Shown here one piece after another: positions 31,345 through 32,841 of a stretch of DNA of 32,841 bases. The number at the start of each line of letters is the position of its first letter. Positions within the stretch are counted from its first letter, which is position 1. The position numbers and the translations under genes are program-made. The stretch covers positions 1-32,841 of the forward strand of contig JAGBXS010000119.1 in the NCBI GenBank assembly GCA_017629175.1. The letters are read 5' to 3'. Under the pieces are notes generated by a model. The model did not search any database. It was not told the DNA's origin and saw nothing but the letters and a program-made list of their open reading frames with translations. This DNA comes from Clostridia bacterium. Lineage in GTDB: Bacteria; Bacillota; Clostridia; Oscillospirales; CAG-382.

Positions 31345-32613
31345 TTAAATCTGTTCCAGTGCCTGCTCAATATCGGCGATGATGTCCTCGGCACTCTCGA
31401 TACCGCAAGAGAAGCGGATGAGATCGGGAGACACGCCGCAAGCTACCAGCTGTTCGTCGGTGAGCTGACGGTGGGTGGTGGAAGCCGGGTGGAGACAGCA
31501 GGTGCGGGCGTCCGCCACGTGGGTAACGATTGCCGCCAGGCGCAGGCTGTCCATAAACTTGGTAGCCGCCTCTCTGCCGCCTTTGACACCGAAGGAAACC
31601 ACGCCGCAGGTGCCGGTGGGCATATACTTCTGTGCCAAGGCGTACTGATCGTCCTCGGGAAGCATAGCGCACTTCACCCAGTTGATCTTGGGATGGTTCT
31701 GCAGATACTTGGCAACCGCCAAGGCGTTGTCACAATGGCGCGCCATACGGAGATGCAGAGTCTCCAAACCTACGTTCAGCAGGAAGGCGTTCTGGGGCGC
31801 CTGCACGGAACCCAGGTCACGCATCAGCTGTACCACGCACTTCAAAAGGTATGCACCCTTGCCCCGCTCTGCGTAGATGATGCCGTGATAGCTGTCGTCG
31901 GGCTGGGTAAGTCCGGGGAACTTGTCGTTCTGGGTCCAATCGAAATTGCCGCTGTCCACGATACAGCCGCCGATGGTGGAGGCGTGGCCTTCCATATACT
32001 TGGTGGTGGAGTGGGTGACGATGTCCGCACCGAACTCAAAGGGACGGCAGTTGATGGGGGTTGCGAAGGTGTTGTCGATGATCAGGGGAACGCCTGCCTC
32101 GTGAGCAACCTTGGCAAACACGGCGATGTCCATAATATCCAGGCTGGGGTTGGAGATGGTCTCGCCGAAGAAGGCCTTGGTGTTGGGCTTGACCGCGGCA
32201 CGAAGCTCTTCCTCGGTGGCGCGGGGGGATACGAAGGTGAAATCGAAGCCAAGCTTCCGCATGGTGACGTTGAACAGATTGAAGGTACCGCCGTAGATGG
32301 CAGAGGAGCAAACGATGTGATCCCCTGCCTGGGCAAGGTTGAACAGGGCGTAGAAGTTGGCAGACTGACCGGAGCCGGTGAGCATACCCGCAACACCGCC
32401 CTCCAAAAGGGTGATCTTAGCGGCGGCATAGTCGCAGGTGGGATTCTGCAGACGGGAGTAGAAATATCCCTCGCTCTTGAGGTCGAAAAGATCCCCCATC
32501 TCCACGCTGGAATCATATTTATAGGTAGTGCTCTGCACGATGGGAATCACGCGGGGTTCCCCGTTCTTGGGTTGGTATGCGCCTTGGACGCAAATGGTAT
32601 CAAGTTTGAGCAT
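31345..32613 (-). CDS. metY: O-acetylhomoserine sulfhydrylase (Cys/Met metabolism PLP enzyme)
   Basis: A 422-residue fold-type I PLP enzyme that makes homocysteine from O-acetylhomoserine and sulfide (or methionine from methanethiol). Motifs are YSRLQNPT (phosphate region), GSGQSANFYAL, SSAIYGGTFNLF (stacking Tyr107), FFGETISNPSLDI, LIIDNTFATP (Asp180) and HSTTKYMEGHAS with Schiff-base Lys205, ending LIRFSCGIESAEDI. The ~420-residue length and insertions such as DSYHGIIYAERG distinguish MetY from the shorter MetB/MetC/MGL enzymes. The ATG at 32613 has AAAGGAAG upstream. A gene cut by the window edge ends 20 bp before it, with no promoter visible, so they are co-transcribed. No S-box or T-box is seen, but the upstream leader is outside the window. 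Confidence 0.94.
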   Translation of the reverse strand: MLKLDTICVQGAYQPKNGEPRVIPIVQSTTYKYDSSVEMGDLFDLKSEGYFYSRLQNPTCDYAAAKITLLEGGVAGMLTGSGQSANFYALFNLAQAGDHIVCSSAIYGGTFNLFNVTMRKLGFDFTFVSPRATEEELRAAVKPNTKAFFGETISNPSLDIMDIAVFAKVAHEAGVPLIIDNTFATPINCRPFEFGADIVTHSTTKYMEGHASTIGGCIVDSGNFDWTQNDKFPGLTQPDDSYHGIIYAERGKGAYLLKCVVQLMRDLGSVQAPQNAFLLNVGLETLHLRMARHCDNALAVAKYLQNHPKINWVKCAMLPEDDQYALAQKYMPTGTCGVVSFGVKGGREAATKFMDSLRLAAIVTHVADARTCCLHPASTTHRQLTDEQLVACGVSPDLIRFSCGIESAEDIIADIEQALEQI

Positions 32614-32633
32614 AATCGTCTTCCTTTCTATAA

Positions 32634-32841
32634 TCAGCTAACGGCATCTGCTGCCGGCCCCTTCTCGCCGTATTGCAGGCGGAGGATCGCTTCCATTTCC
32701 TCTGTGGTGGCTTCGAAAAAGTTGGTGTACAGCTCCGTGCCGTTCTTGATGCGTTCGGCAGTCAGCTCCATGCTGTCGGAGATCTCGTAAAGGCGGCAGC
32801 AAACCAGGATGTCCCCCTGGGCGTAATCGCACTCGAACTCC
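32634..32841 (-). CDS. unrecognised protein, C-terminal 68 residues (continues beyond right edge)
   Basis: On the minus strand one frame is open from the window edge to a TGA at 32634-32636. It encodes FECDYAQGDILVCCRLYE, then SMELTAERIKNGTELYTNFF, EATTEEMEAILRLQYGEKG and ends AADAVS. It is tightly spaced (20 bp) before metY and uses codons like its neighbours, so it is probably a real gene. Acidic, helical, with no membrane segment in the visible part. Too little remains to assign a family. A competing frame here with a Met start is Arg/His-rich and looks like a shadow. Confidence 0.6.
   Translation of the reverse strand, partial: EFECDYAQGDILVCCRLYEISDSMELTAERIKNGTELYTNFFEATTEEMEAILRLQYGEKGPAADAVS

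Overview
The window looks like a chromosomal segment of an anaerobic, probably gut-associated Clostridia member (Bacillota). Supporting signs are a moderately GC-rich genome, strong Gram-positive ribosome binding sites (AAGGAGG type), several near-consensus sigma-A promoters with 17-18 bp spacers, U-tract hairpin terminators, dockerin and cohesin modules, and large surface proteins carrying Cys-rich 'HDY...CxxC' modules. The exact family cannot be fixed from the sequence alone. I see no rRNA, tRNA, CRISPR array, phage gene or transposase.

Layout, left to right. (1) 1-3683, plus strand: three tandem M42 aminopeptidase paralogues (the first cut by the left edge) followed by a PLP enzyme of the methionine gamma-lyase/aluminium-resistance family, tightly packed as one operon. 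(2) 3848-7882, minus: a 1344-residue surface protein with a phosphodiester glycosidase (NAGPA-type) domain, discoidin-like domains and a C-terminal membrane anchor. (3) 8082-10354, plus: a small zinc-ribbon membrane protein and a FakA/YloV-type fatty-acid kinase subunit with a structured leader. (4) 10492-16284, plus: a compact aromatic amino acid operon, aroB-aroA-aroC-pheA-aroE/aroK, the last gene being a shikimate dehydrogenase-shikimate kinase fusion. DAHP synthase, dehydroquinase and a tyrosine branch are absent from the window. (5) 16370-18985, minus: an 871-residue surface protein with seven Cys-rich modules. (6) 19253-22639, minus: an operon of a family 2 glycosyltransferase, a small unknown protein, a Gfo/Idh/MocA oxidoreductase and a TIM-barrel sugar isomerase. 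(7) 22823-26718, plus, divergent from (6): murQ and a secreted glycerophosphodiester phosphodiesterase carrying a dockerin. (8) 26858-29138, plus: a small secreted protein combining a cohesin-like domain with a dockerin, then a solute-binding lipoprotein. (9) 29249-31162, plus: a cytoplasmic six-hairpin-type glycosidase. (10) 31345-32841, minus: an O-acetylhomoserine sulfhydrylase (metY) and the tail of an unknown upstream gene.

The most interesting parts are regions 7-8 and a small repeat. Two adjacent secreted proteins carry dockerins, and one of them is only cohesin plus dockerin, the architecture of a small adaptor. The catalytic partner is not a cellulase but a phosphodiesterase, encoded directly behind murQ, a cell-wall recycling gene. 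I infer a possible cohesin-dockerin assembly aimed at teichoic-acid-like or other phosphodiester polymers rather than plant fibre. Separately, a 78-nt two-hairpin element occurs at 3697-3774 and, inverted, at 31257-31334. Each copy begins 10-13 nt after the stop codon of a PLP enzyme gene of Cys/Met-lyase type and in the same orientation as that gene. The stem sequences differ but pairing is preserved.
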